A stretch of 51,717 bases of DNA from Planctomycetota bacterium (lineage in GTDB: Bacteria > Planctomycetota > Phycisphaerae > Sedimentisphaerales > Anaerohalosphaeraceae), in the NCBI GenBank assembly GCA_029552545.1, contig JAKPDO010000021.1, positions 1 through 51,717 on the forward strand. Reading direction: 5' to 3'. This document shows positions 16,701 to 24,638 of the stretch, piece by piece (position 1 is the first letter of the stretch; every line of letters begins with the position of its first letter). The notes beneath the pieces were generated by a model. The model did no database searches and was not told the DNA's origin. It worked only from the letters and a program-made list of their open reading frames with translations. The position numbers were made by a program, and so were the translations under genes.

Positions 16701-16862
16701 TTGGGCGGCTGCCTGGGTGGTTTGGGATTCGCCTTGTGCGGGTTCCGTTTTGGCTGATTCCTGTTCAGTCGGTTTGGAGCGTGCCGTCATCCAATATCCG
16801 ATTAGGAAAAGGCCGCAAATCAGAGCAATTACAATCCATCCTGTCTTTTTCATATTCATCAT
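13701..16862 (-). CDS. gspD: type II secretion outer-membrane secretin GspD, extended form
   Basis: A 1053-residue secretin, much longer than the usual 650-700. It begins with a hydrophobic segment (about 9-25), then a Gln/Pro-rich linker (30-75) and a short Gly-Phe-rich stretch (about 87-105). An N0-like domain follows (about 115-200). Then come about six secretin N-type repeats, recognisable by the strand-helix phrases YKASQMAQIV, YADPIEVVQVL, YADVREVATMV, HADPDQIKQNI, NSDAVKMADLL and YADAEQLSEQL; typical GspD has three. The C-terminal gate domain (about 780-1010) has the VPLLGDLP-x-VGGLF motif and ends with an FVTPYVI strand. It would form the gated outer-membrane channel. No clear signal peptidase site is visible after the hydrophobic segment. 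It lies 54 bases downstream of the gspC-like gene. Confidence 0.9.
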   Translation of the reverse strand: MMNMKKTGWIVIALICGLFLIGYWMTARSKPTEQESAKTEPAQGESQTTQAAAQPNQPAAEQSPTQPAAENQPSQPEESRRSRFSRRGEGFGGFGGFGDRGPRPGEMGRSDPNQPGDGLESVQLNDMEMKNILKILADWTNKPVIPVNDEIMQTRITVYSPKRVTREEALALLVSALHSRGVLVDQTGSTIFLKPLASARLGAVPTLGVDEPLARISDPAQVVEKWYQLSNYKASQMAQIVSSLTAEYGHVTADEATGRISVIDTVENLRRIEQVILQLDVPESSQTVERIFELKYADPIEVVQVLNLILGQTAQTQRTSSSQGGFRGPGRGREGTQTTTPAAPAVVIPTSEIPIRLIAMPKQHWILARCSREDMQTVESWIQKLDIGESTEPKQQVFQIRYADVREVATMVTQALREMPGTDLTANLIVQPLQGTNQIVVFGSDENRKIVEKLIAQIDLPKEDIYIERTFKLKHADPDQIKQNIEGLYETEAGTLSSYSWGSSRTTSRSRTINPEETVKVISYPTLRQVTVIASEKNMQRIAKQIEEEWDIPLDLRKDQYRIITLQNSDAVKMADLLTRLFSEESESSGSRSLLRILFGEQEQTKGKIVGSLYGMLTFEAVPDTKKILVISKIPEAYDVIERLVQDLDGQEGAEVPRVVTLKYADAEQLSEQLNAILNEAGTTATIQRSVQGLSAYSTESTSTTTTEAQMQESAGTIRPWWTTQRQSEDQMPPSNLIGRVRFIPVARSKALLVLAPPKFMDDILKMIEQLDQPGMQVMIKVVIMEIDHSDVTSLGVRLSSDPSAFGTIGVNAVDILNNLTATYSRQSFALSAESNADLLIDFLVKNANAKILNQPTLWTKDNEEARFVKAQKVAFITGDSYDRTNTNSVQRTFDFEDVGVTLRIRPNITPEKAVDMAIHLNISQLQEEIVNTQPTRKNLDTMTHMIVNDGQSVILGGLLFQNDVSIVQKVPLLGDLPLVGGLFKHNNIVLQNDELLVFVTPYVIDERGLAQMPTESEEERNSQIYQPHSKVKTQIEQMQENIRQRFLQDETP

Positions 16863-16916
16863 CCTGCTTTCGTTATCATAATCATTTTGAAGTTGTTTAA
16901 AATTGTTCCCGCCCGG

Positions 16917-17639
16917 TTATTGTCCGCCGGAGCCTTGGCCGCCGCCGCGTCTGCCTCTGCCGAAGCCGCCCTCCTCAAAACGGCGGCGCATTTCATTGCG
17001 GAGCGCCTCGCGTTCTTCCGGTGTCATTTGTTCGAATCGCTGCCGCATTTGTTCTCTTTCTTCGGGGGACATCATCCACGGAGGCCGTCCGGAGAAACCG
17101 CCGAAGCCTTCCGGCGAGAAGCGTGCGGAGGGGCGAGAGCCGCTTTCAGAACCCTGTCGGCTCTGCCGCGAGCCGTTGGGACCGCGCGGCGGCTGTCCCT
17201 GCTGGCCTTCAGGTCTGTATTCGAACGGATATTGTTTGATTTCCTTGCCTTCCCACAGGAGGGTGACGGTGGTGCTGTCGATGGCGATGACTTTGGCACC
17301 GTTAATTTCTTCGCCGACCTGGACCCATCGGTCGCCGAAAAAAGCGGCATTGCCCAAAATCTGGGTGGCCTGCGGGGGCTGTGGAATGATTTTGGGTGCG
17401 AAGAGGTTTCGTTCCTGCAATGGTTTCAGCCGTGCTGAGGCAGCGGACGCTGCGGTGCGGGCTTCCTTCTGAAGAGTTTCAAATCGTTCGGCGGCGGTTT
17501 CCATCCGATGAGGATTCAGGAGGATTTCGCCGGCGGCCTTAACCCAGGTGCCGAGGAGAATCAGGCCGGCGCAAGCCCAGCCGGCTCGGCGGAGCATTTT
17601 CATTGAGGCGAGCAGTTTGGGTTCTTTCTGCTGTTTCAT
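16917..17639 (-). CDS. gspC: GspC-like inner-membrane T2SS component
   Basis: A 240-residue protein with one membrane segment (about 18-34), a linker helix and the phrase LQERNLFAPK followed by a small beta domain WVQVGEEINGAKVIAIDSTTVTLLWEG, which matches the homology-region layout of GspC/PilP proteins that contact the secretin N0 domain. The rest is a Gly/Arg/Phe-rich tail with a predicted charged helix (MSPEEREQMRQRFEQM). There is no PDZ domain. The tail phrase RFSPEGFGGF resembles a segment near the N-terminus of the adjacent GspD. Position between gspM and gspD supports the call; similarity itself is modest. Confidence 0.65.
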   Translation of the reverse strand: MKQQKEPKLLASMKMLRRAGWACAGLILLGTWVKAAGEILLNPHRMETAAERFETLQKEARTAASAASARLKPLQERNLFAPKIIPQPPQATQILGNAAFFGDRWVQVGEEINGAKVIAIDSTTVTLLWEGKEIKQYPFEYRPEGQQGQPPRGPNGSRQSRQGSESGSRPSARFSPEGFGGFSGRPPWMMSPEEREQMRQRFEQMTPEEREALRNEMRRRFEEGGFGRGRRGGGQGSGGQ

Positions 17640-17651
17640 AAGAGTATCTCC

Positions 17652-18203
17652 TTAGCGGCTTGCATAAGTAAAGACAGTGATTTCCCATTCGAGTTTCTGC
17701 CGGTCTTTTTGGTCGGGTTTGATGGAGCATTTCTGAACTCCGACACAGTAGGGGTTCTGGGGCAGGTCGGCCAGAAGATTGAGAAGCTGCTCATATCGGC
17801 CGGTGCCCTGAGCCGTCAGATTGAGCACGATGTATCCGGCGGGGTCGTTGCGGATGGAGCGGCCGCGGACCAGCTGCATCCGCCGTGAGACCAGGCCGAC
17901 TTTGCGGAGCTGGTTGGTAAAGGCCTCCTGAAGGAGCGGGCCCTGCTGGTCGGAGGGTTTGGGCAGTTCGAGGACGGGGACCAACTCCATCAGCCGCTTC
18001 TGCTGCTGGGTTTGAGGGCTTTTCGGGTCCAGTTTGAGCAGGGCGGCTTTTTGACGGGCGGACTGAAGCTGCGTTCGCACTTCGCCCCAGGTTCGGGTGA
18101 GCGGCTCGACGGCCAGAAAATAGATCAGAATCAGGCCGCAAACCGTCAGACTGAACAGCACAATTCGTTTTTCTCTCGGTTGAAGTTTTTCGAGCATAGG
18201 CAT
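17652..18203 (-). CDS. gspM: GspM/PilO-like T2SS assembly protein
   Basis: A 183-residue bitopic protein: a short cytoplasmic N-terminus, one membrane segment (about 14-31), a coiled-coil region (40-75) and a ferredoxin-like C-terminal domain (about 85-180). This is the layout of GspM/PilO, which pairs with GspL/PilN at the inner membrane. The N-terminal LQPREKRIV phrase is typical of GspM. It follows gspL by three bases and precedes the gspC-like gene by twelve. Confidence 0.72.
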   Translation of the reverse strand: MPMLEKLQPREKRIVLFSLTVCGLILIYFLAVEPLTRTWGEVRTQLQSARQKAALLKLDPKSPQTQQQKRLMELVPVLELPKPSDQQGPLLQEAFTNQLRKVGLVSRRMQLVRGRSIRNDPAGYIVLNLTAQGTGRYEQLLNLLADLPQNPYCVGVQKCSIKPDQKDRQKLEWEITVFTYASR

Positions 18204-18206
18204 CGG

Positions 18207-19613
18207 TTATCCGCTGAAGTTTCGATACAGAAAACGGATACGGAAGTTAACTTTTTTGGTTTTTTCGTCGAGTGTGGGCTCGATGAGCTGAACTTGACGA
18301 AGCTCATTTCGCTGCTGGAGATTTTTCTGGAATTGATAGGCCTGTTCGTAGCTGGCGGCCACACCCCGCAGCTCGACGGGTTTGCCGCGTTCAAAAAGGA
18401 ATTGGTCGAGCAGGAGGCCTTCGGGCTGTGTCTGGCGAAGCAAATCCAGCAGTTCGAGCAGGTCGGGACGGGCGGCGGCGACCTGTTTTCGAAACTCCAT
18501 CATTTGGAGCATCTGCTGGGCGGTTTGGCCTTTTTCCGCCGTGCTGAGCTGCTGCTGAAGGATACGCAGCTCGGTTTTGTCCTTCCAATAGAGGCCGATG
18601 AGCACAAGGACGACGGCCAGCACCAGCGAGAGGGCGGTTCGGCGGACGGGGGCCGAGAAGAGCTGCTGCCGAAGCGAAGGAGCCGGCTCAGTCTGTTCGA
18701 TGGTAAAGTCAAAATCGACGGCCTGACCGTCCAGAGCCAACAGGGCTAGACCGAGGGCTTCCGGACAGTCGGCGGCGGTTTCCGGGGTCAGACGGGCCAG
18801 ACGTTTGGTTTTTTCAGGAGACGGACGGCAGGGCTGAACCTGAAAGTTCTCCTGCCGAAGGTCATCGATGAGCGACGGGAAAGGATCGGCCTGCGTATCG
18901 AGAACAAAAATCGGTTTGGAGCGGATTTGGGGTGTGAGAGACTCGAGCATCTGAATGAGGTCGGTTTTGAGCAGCTCGAGGGGGGCCTGCGGGTCAATGT
19001 CAATGCGGGCTGCGCCGAGAAGACGGCCTTCTTCGGCGAGAACGGCGGAGACCTGATGGGGGGTGAGCTTGAGCAGGACGGTTTCCTGCGGTCCGGGGGC
19101 GGGATGGAAAAAGGTCCGCCAGGCGGTCAGCAGTCCGACCAGGTCTGGAGCGATAGACACGGAAGCGTCGGCAGGGAGCGGTTTGGAAACGTGTTCATAC
19201 AGGTCGTTTTTGACGGCTGTCAGGATACAGCGGTTTTCGGAGAGGTGTTTGTCAATCCGCCAGGCCAGCCGCATGGCTGAAACCGGAAGGGGGAGATATC
19301 CTTCCGCCTGCGTGCGGACGACGGCGACCAACTGCGGGGCCGGAAGAGACGGCACCTCCAGACGGTAGAATCCGACGCAGGACGAGTCGATTCCGACCGC
19401 CAGAGCGAGGGCACCGTCGCCGGGATTTGCCGGAATCGCATGGCGGAGGGACTCGGAGACGGAAGAGTTGAGGGGAAAGGTTCGGAAATCCTGAAACTCG
19501 ATCCCCTGCGGGCTGCGGCGGAGCCGTACGACCTGAATCAGGTTATCAGCTGCGGACCATCGCAGGCCGATGGAGGTGTTCGGCATATCGTTTTTTTCTT
19601 TTTCGGCTGTCAA
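18207..19613 (-). CDS. gspL: GspL-like protein (PilM plus PilN-type fusion)
   Basis: About 468 residues. The N-terminal part is an actin-like PilM/GspL cytoplasmic domain (GLRWSAADNLIQVVRL at its start, DSSCVGFYRLEVP, then the second lobe), followed by one membrane segment (about 327-342) and a coiled coil plus ferredoxin-like PilN-type domain to the C-terminus. GspL links the ATPase GspE to the inner-membrane platform. The start is uncertain: TTG 19613 has AGGAG eight bases upstream and is preferred here, ATG 19586 is nearest to the conserved region, and a TTG at 19649 is also open. It overlaps or abuts the gspK end (19634). Confidence 0.75.
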   Translation of the reverse strand: MTAEKEKNDMPNTSIGLRWSAADNLIQVVRLRRSPQGIEFQDFRTFPLNSSVSESLRHAIPANPGDGALALAVGIDSSCVGFYRLEVPSLPAPQLVAVVRTQAEGYLPLPVSAMRLAWRIDKHLSENRCILTAVKNDLYEHVSKPLPADASVSIAPDLVGLLTAWRTFFHPAPGPQETVLLKLTPHQVSAVLAEEGRLLGAARIDIDPQAPLELLKTDLIQMLESLTPQIRSKPIFVLDTQADPFPSLIDDLRQENFQVQPCRPSPEKTKRLARLTPETAADCPEALGLALLALDGQAVDFDFTIEQTEPAPSLRQQLFSAPVRRTALSLVLAVVLVLIGLYWKDKTELRILQQQLSTAEKGQTAQQMLQMMEFRKQVAAARPDLLELLDLLRQTQPEGLLLDQFLFERGKPVELRGVAASYEQAYQFQKNLQQRNELRQVQLIEPTLDEKTKKVNFRIRFLYRNFSG

Positions 19614-19633
19614 TCCTGAATCTCCTGCTTTTC

Positions 19634-21226
19634 CTATTGTTCTCTCCAATAAAGGACACGTCCGTTTTGTTCATCGCGATTGAGGATGACTTCGATGGTA
19701 TATTTTTGTCCGGTGGCGTCGGAGACAGCAGTGCTTTGAATGGAAAAGACGCTGGAGCGGACATCAACAAGGTCGATAATTTGCCGGAGGACGGATTCGG
19801 TCATCCCTTCGACCTGTGCCAGGTCCTGAAGGGTTTCAAAGCCCGCGGCCCGTCCTTCGCGGTAGGCGATGATATTTTCGGCCAGGTCCCGCTGACCCTC
19901 CAGCAGGGCGGTCAGCACAATCAGACCGGCGGTGTTGACGTTGACTTTGCCGGACGTGACGGTCTGGCTGCTGAAGCCGATTCGGTCGGCATTGGCCAGA
20001 ACGCTCTGCCAGGAGGGGGTTGTGCCGGAGGTTTGCTGGCCGGTGCGGGTTGACGTAGCGGAAGCGGTAGTTGTGCTGCTTTGGCCGGTGCGGGAAGAGG
20101 TTCCGGATGAGCCGGTACCGGACTGTCGGGAGGATTGCTGGTTTTGGGAACCGGAGGAGCCGCCGGCGGGACTGCTCCCTGAACCGGAACCGCTTCTGCC
20201 GGATTCGGAAGAGTCGGAACCGGTACGGCCGGAGGAGCCCTGGGTCTGGCCGGAGCCGGCGGAGCTGTTTTGACGGGAAGAGCCGGATTGGCCTGACTGA
20301 CCGGATTGACCGGATTGTCTGCCGGTTTGTCCCGAAGAAGAGCCGGCGGATGAGCCGCCCGCAGATGAACCGGACGAGGTGCCGGAAGAGCCCCCTGTTC
20401 CGGCAGTCGTTGAAGCCGAAGACGCCGCAGCGGTTGAGGAGGAGGTGCTTTGCGTCAGAGAGACGAGGTTCTGGAAGGGGCGGTTATTCAGAATCCACTG
20501 GGCCTCATTGCGGCTGAAGGACAGCGAGCTGGTCAGTTCATCCCGCTGGGCCTGGTTGATATCGATTTTGGGATTGCCTTGGCTGTCGATGTTGGGCTGG
20601 GCCGAATGGCAGGTCAGGTAATTCATCCATCCCTCGTTTTCACTCCAGGCCAGTTCGGGCGAGGAGGGACCGTAGAAAATATCCCGGGTGACTCCTTTGA
20701 CGCGGAGAAGTTCCCGGATAGTCTGGAAAGAACCGTTCCGGCAATAGTAACCGTTTGGGAGGGTCAGATAGTATCCGGATTCGGCGCCGTCGGTTCGGAT
20801 TTCTTCATCGGTATCGCGCCAGTCGAGGATGCTGCTGAGGATTTCCTGCGTCATATCCGGCAGATAGGCCAGGGCGGTTTCGGAAACGGTGTTGATGTTC
20901 AGTTTGGAGGATTCATCGATAACTTTGGCGGTGAATCGGCAGCCGTAGAGCGGGACATCGACAAGGTCGGCTTCGTTTTGAGCCCAGATGTCGAGTTTGG
21001 TATCGGAAGCACGCTCGTCCGACAGGAGCAGGGCCCGGGCGGTTTCGACGCCGGCGCGGGCGGCCCAGCGGCAGCGGATGCGTTCAGCCGCCAGCTGGCT
21101 GATGCGGCTTTCGAGCATCGCCATTCGGGCAGTGACGACCGCGACGGTGGTCATCAGCATCACCAGCCACAGGACGATGACCAGTGCAGAACCGTTTTTC
21201 CGGATTGTTCGGGGTTTACTGGGCAC
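19634..21226 (-). CDS. gspK: GspK-like minor pseudopilin with a long Ser/Gly-rich insert
   Basis: A 530-residue protein. The N-terminus has the prepilin-like hydrophobic helix (NGSALVIVLWLVMLMTTVAVV, about 11-31); GspK normally lacks the Glu5 of other pilins, as here. Two saddle-like parts hold the helix-hairpin-helix phrases of GspK: KLNINTVSETALAYLPDM (about 108-125) and, after the insert, KVNVNTAGLIVLTALLEG (about 425-442). Between them, roughly residues 258-410, is a low-complexity region made almost only of Ser, Gly, Thr, Gln and Ala with repeats of SGQ and SSG. GspK caps the pseudopilus tip with GspI and GspJ. Known GspK proteins are about 300-330 residues, so the insert accounts for most of the excess. 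Confidence 0.83.
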   Translation of the reverse strand: MPSKPRTIRKNGSALVIVLWLVMLMTTVAVVTARMAMLESRISQLAAERIRCRWAARAGVETARALLLSDERASDTKLDIWAQNEADLVDVPLYGCRFTAKVIDESSKLNINTVSETALAYLPDMTQEILSSILDWRDTDEEIRTDGAESGYYLTLPNGYYCRNGSFQTIRELLRVKGVTRDIFYGPSSPELAWSENEGWMNYLTCHSAQPNIDSQGNPKIDINQAQRDELTSSLSFSRNEAQWILNNRPFQNLVSLTQSTSSSTAAASSASTTAGTGGSSGTSSGSSAGGSSAGSSSGQTGRQSGQSGQSGQSGSSRQNSSAGSGQTQGSSGRTGSDSSESGRSGSGSGSSPAGGSSGSQNQQSSRQSGTGSSGTSSRTGQSSTTTASATSTRTGQQTSGTTPSWQSVLANADRIGFSSQTVTSGKVNVNTAGLIVLTALLEGQRDLAENIIAYREGRAAGFETLQDLAQVEGMTESVLRQIIDLVDVRSSVFSIQSTAVSDATGQKYTIEVILNRDEQNGRVLYWREQ

Positions 21227-21947
21227 CGGTTTGTGTCTCTCCTGAAACGGTGGTTTCTGTTTGAGTTGTCGTTGTGGTTGTCGTCGAGGTATTTTGTCCG
21301 AGATGGGGCTGTCCCGGGAAGAACATCCAAATGGTTTTCTGCAGGACCCGCGGCTGTTTGGCGGATGTTGACGAATTCTTTTGCAGCTGGGAGGTGTCGG
21401 CGGCCAGCAGGTTGATTAAAACCAGCTGAGGCAGTTCCGTTTCGGTCAGCCAGTAATCCAGCCATTGGCTCCCGTCAAAGTACTGGGCCTGAAAGTCGAG
21501 GATGGATTCGCTCAAGACGGTCAGAATGCCGCCGGAGGTTTCCTCGCGGTCAACTTCAACGCCGACAAGGGGGCAAATCCGACGGACGAACAGGGTTTTG
21601 TCTTCGGACTGGAGCAGGGAATATTCGACCTCGTACAGATCGGATTCCGGGGAATTCGGACGGGCTGGGTCGGTTTGATAAATCCGCATCCGCAGCGAAG
21701 GGGGCATACCGATAGCGGGGTCGGCGGCAATGGCCTCAAAAATGACTGAGTTTCGAGCGATGGAGGCCAGGTCGCGTTCGAGGATTTCCGCGGCATATCG
21801 CAGGGCATCCGCGGCTTCGGAGGCCTGGTCGATGGTGGTCCGCGTCATACTGACGGAACGGAGGCCCGCCACGGCCACCAGTGCCACAAAGGCCGTCAGA
21901 ACGGCGGCCAAAAGTACTTCCAATAATGTAAAGCCGCGTGTTTTCAT
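21216..21947 (-). CDS. gspJ: minor pseudopilin GspJ
   Basis: A 243-residue protein with a type IV prepilin N-terminus, G then FTLLEVLLAAVLTAF (cleavage after Gly5, Glu at mature position 5). The middle contains a pilin globular domain, and the C-terminus is a Thr-rich run (TTTTTTTQTETT, about 222-233). Order in the operon (H, I, J, K) and length fit GspJ, which joins GspI and GspK in the pseudopilus tip. It overlaps gspK by eleven bases and gspI by four. Confidence 0.82.
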   Translation of the reverse strand: MKTRGFTLLEVLLAAVLTAFVALVAVAGLRSVSMTRTTIDQASEAADALRYAAEILERDLASIARNSVIFEAIAADPAIGMPPSLRMRIYQTDPARPNSPESDLYEVEYSLLQSEDKTLFVRRICPLVGVEVDREETSGGILTVLSESILDFQAQYFDGSQWLDYWLTETELPQLVLINLLAADTSQLQKNSSTSAKQPRVLQKTIWMFFPGQPHLGQNTSTTTTTTTQTETTVSGETQTGAQ

Positions 21948-22390
21948 AAAGGGGTTTCACTCTGGGTTGTTTGCGATTCGGTTGTTGGGGAGGTCTGCTG
22001 AGTATCGGGCGGTTCACAGAAGCGGGTTTGGCAGCGAATCGAATGGACTTTCGAACCGGACTTCCAGGAAACGACGATTTCAACGGAATATAAATAAGGA
22101 ATGTCGAGTTCTTTGATTTCGGCCTGCCAGGAATAGGATTCATCCTGAGAGAACTGTCCCGAAAATTGTCCGAGTTTCTGAAAGGCGGATACCCCATAGG
22201 CATCGATAAGTTTGAGCTGCATGTCGGCCAGCTCCCAGGCGCGTTCGGTTTCCTGATCGAGCCGGACGGTCTGAACACTTCGGCTGCTCAGGGCGCCGAG
22301 GGTCATCACAGCGCCGGCCAGCAGCGAGGAGGCCAGAATCGTCTCGAGCAGATTAAATCCGGAACGAAATGGAACGGTTTTGGTGCTCAT
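21944..22390 (-). CDS. gspI: minor pseudopilin GspI
   Basis: A 148-residue prepilin-like protein with cleavage motif SG/FNLLETILASSLL (Glu at mature position 5), a short globular domain and a Thr/Gln/Ser-rich tail. Small size and position between gspH and gspJ, with four-base overlaps on both sides, support GspI, the core of the tip complex. Confidence 0.8.
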   Translation of the reverse strand: MSTKTVPFRSGFNLLETILASSLLAGAVMTLGALSSRSVQTVRLDQETERAWELADMQLKLIDAYGVSAFQKLGQFSGQFSQDESYSWQAEIKELDIPYLYSVEIVVSWKSGSKVHSIRCQTRFCEPPDTQQTSPTTESQTTQSETPL

Positions 22391-22929
22391 TGGACGGCGG
22401 TCTGTTCCTCATCTAAATCCACACGGTCCAGCAGAAGGGTAGTCAGCTCGCCGGAGGTTACTTTGACCCGTCCGGTGATCTGATGGATGGTGACGGCGGC
22501 CTGATTTTTTCCGTCTGACAATTGGATGACAGCGGTTTTGGCGGAACCATTCGGCTGAAATTCGATTTCGAGCGAATCGGTCGGTTCGTCGCTGAGGATC
22601 AGAATTTGTTCGAATGTGACGGAGCTGGGCAGCTGGACGGATTTTATCGGGGCTGCTTCGGCCGGTTCTTCCTGGGTTGCGGAGGGCAGCACGGAGACTT
22701 TTTTGTTTTCGCGGTCGAGACTGAGTCGGCAGGGCTGTCCGGACTGGACGGCCTGGATGCGGGCGGCCTTGGCGGTCAAGGCAATCTGCTGGGCCGCCTG
22801 AAGAAGTCTTGTTTTGGATTGATTGCGGAGCATTAGGGCGGTGCTTGCTATGGCTGCGGCGGCAATGACCGCTGCGACGGCCAGCAGCTCAATCAGGGTA
22901 AAACCATTTTGTTGAAGCGTTTTTTTCAT
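22387..22929 (-). CDS. gspH: minor pseudopilin GspH
   Basis: A 180-residue protein with prepilin motif NG/FTLIELLAVAAVIAAAA and a beta-rich GspH-type globular part (GRVKVTSGE near the end). It sits directly after gspG with a three-base gap and overlaps gspI by four bases, the classical order. Confidence 0.82.
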   Translation of the reverse strand: MKKTLQQNGFTLIELLAVAAVIAAAAIASTALMLRNQSKTRLLQAAQQIALTAKAARIQAVQSGQPCRLSLDRENKKVSVLPSATQEEPAEAAPIKSVQLPSSVTFEQILILSDEPTDSLEIEFQPNGSAKTAVIQLSDGKNQAAVTIHQITGRVKVTSGELTTLLLDRVDLDEEQTAVQ

Positions 22930-22932
22930 TGT

Positions 22933-23379
22933 TTAGTCATTGACAATATCAGCATTTTCGCCCTCACCGCCTTCCACACCGTCGGCGCCGAGGGAGAGAA
23001 GGTCATAGCTGCCGACGTTAATGGTGCCCGGTTCGATGTAGAGATAAGGACGTCCCCATGGGTCGAGGATTTCGGACTGTTTGAGGTAAGGGCCGGCCCA
23101 TTTGTCTTCCACATCCCGCGGGGCGGTCAAAAGGGCTTCGAGTCCTTCGCTGCCGGTCGGCAGGCGTCCGCAGTCATACTGAAACTGGGCGATGGCCTGT
23201 TCGACAATGGCCATTTTCCCGCGGGCAATGTCCTGTTTGGCTTTGCCCAGTCCCCGGAAGGCCCGCGGAACGACAAAGACCGCCAGCAGGGCGATAATCA
23301 TCGCCACGGCCAGCAGCTCGATGATGGTAAATCCTTTTCGTTTTCGCTTCATTTTTTGAGGTTCCTTTCCTTGTTTCAT
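22933..23379 (-). CDS. gspG: major pseudopilin GspG
   Basis: A 148-residue protein with a basic leader then KG/FTIIELLAVAMIIALLAVFVVPR. The conserved GspG features are visible: a conserved long helix, the TGSEGLEALL phrase (about 76-85), WAGPYLK, DPWGRPYLY and a C-terminal LGADGVEGGEGENADIVND with the calcium-binding loop Asp residues. It would form the pseudopilus shaft. Start ATG 23379 is used; a second ATG nine codons later is also possible. Confidence 0.92.
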   Translation of the reverse strand: MKQGKEPQKMKRKRKGFTIIELLAVAMIIALLAVFVVPRAFRGLGKAKQDIARGKMAIVEQAIAQFQYDCGRLPTGSEGLEALLTAPRDVEDKWAGPYLKQSEILDPWGRPYLYIEPGTINVGSYDLLSLGADGVEGGEGENADIVND

Positions 23380-23381
23380 CG

Positions 23382-24620
23382 CTAACGACTGAAGACGCTT
23401 AAATCCATTCCGATGACGGGCAGCAGGGTGGCGGCGATCAGGAAAAAGATGACGGCGGCCAGCATCAGAATCAGCAGGGCCGGAACGAGAGACATATACC
23501 GCTGGAGGGTGGAATCGGCCTGTTCATCGAAGGTGTCGGCGGCCTGCAGGAGCATCTCATCGAGTTTGCCGGTTTGTTCGCCGATGGAGACGATTTGAAC
23601 CAGCAGGGGGTCAAACAGACCGGATTGCCCCAGCGGTCGTGCCAGGTCGCTGCCCGCTTTGACCTCCTCGCAGACATGGTCAATTTGCCGCGCAAGGACT
23701 TCGTTGCCGAGGGTGTCGCGGACAACGTGCAGGGCTTCGAGAATAGGAATGCCGCATTTGGTCAGCGAGCCGAGGGTGCGGGCGAATCGGCCTACGGAGA
23801 GGGTTCGCAGGACCGGCCCCAGCAGCGGAACCTGCAGTTTGAAAGAGTCCCATTGAAGCAGACCTTCGTCTGTGCGTTTCCAGCGGAGGAAGGCGTAAAG
23901 AGCCGCAGTCAGTCCGGCAGCCAGAAGCCAGCCGTAATAGAGCAGAAAATGGCTGGTGCCCATCAGGATTCGCGTCGGCAGGGGCAGCGCAGACGGTTCC
24001 GTGCCCAGGGCTTCAATCAGTTGGGGAAGAATCCAGACCAGGATTACGATGATGGAAATCAGTCCGACCGTCAGGACGAAAATCGGGTAGGCCGAGGCGT
24101 TTTTGAAGCTGGACTGGATTTTGTGTTCACGGGAGAGCAGCCGAACCAGCTGCTGCATGGTTTCTTCGAGGATGCCGCCGGTTTCGCCCACCTGGACCAT
24201 CGAACGGTACAGGGCGGGAAAGACGGCGGGATATTCGGCCATGGCTTCGGACAAGGAGCGTCCGGAACGAACGGCCTGAGCCATCTGCTCGAGAATCCGC
24301 CGGGCCGGCAGTTTGTTTTGCTGCTGAGCAACGATTTCGAGGGTCTGGAGAATCGGCAGTCCGGCCCGCAGCGCCGTGGCGATTTGTTCAGTGACCAGAA
24401 GAATATCACGGCTGCTGATTCGGTTCGAGACAAAAAGGGACTGTGTTTCCTGCAGGGGAGCCGCCTGAGGGGCTGCACCCGGCACGGCTTCCTGAATTTC
24501 GAGGGCGAACTGTCCCCGCTGGGCCAGCAGCGAGACCGCACTTTTCCGGTCCACCGCTTCAATGATGCCGGCGGCGGGTGTGCCGTCCTTTGAAACTGCC
24601 TTGTACGAAAACCGAATCAT
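23382..24620 (-). CDS. gspF: T2SS inner-membrane platform protein GspF
   Basis: A 412-residue protein with the two repeated GspF cytoplasmic domains (about 70-195 and 275-395) and three membrane segments (about 172-196, 222-242 and 384-404). The phrases GETGGILEETMQQL and GEQTGKLDEMLLQAA are the repeated GE-x-T-G family signature. The N-terminal FSYKAVSKDGTPAAGIIEA is also typical. It binds the GspE ATPase and forms the platform for pseudopilus assembly. Confidence 0.93.
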   Translation of the reverse strand: MIRFSYKAVSKDGTPAAGIIEAVDRKSAVSLLAQRGQFALEIQEAVPGAAPQAAPLQETQSLFVSNRISSRDILLVTEQIATALRAGLPILQTLEIVAQQQNKLPARRILEQMAQAVRSGRSLSEAMAEYPAVFPALYRSMVQVGETGGILEETMQQLVRLLSREHKIQSSFKNASAYPIFVLTVGLISIIVILVWILPQLIEALGTEPSALPLPTRILMGTSHFLLYYGWLLAAGLTAALYAFLRWKRTDEGLLQWDSFKLQVPLLGPVLRTLSVGRFARTLGSLTKCGIPILEALHVVRDTLGNEVLARQIDHVCEEVKAGSDLARPLGQSGLFDPLLVQIVSIGEQTGKLDEMLLQAADTFDEQADSTLQRYMSLVPALLILMLAAVIFFLIAATLLPVIGMDLSVFSR

Positions 24621-24638
24621 CCAAAGCTTCCTGTTTTA

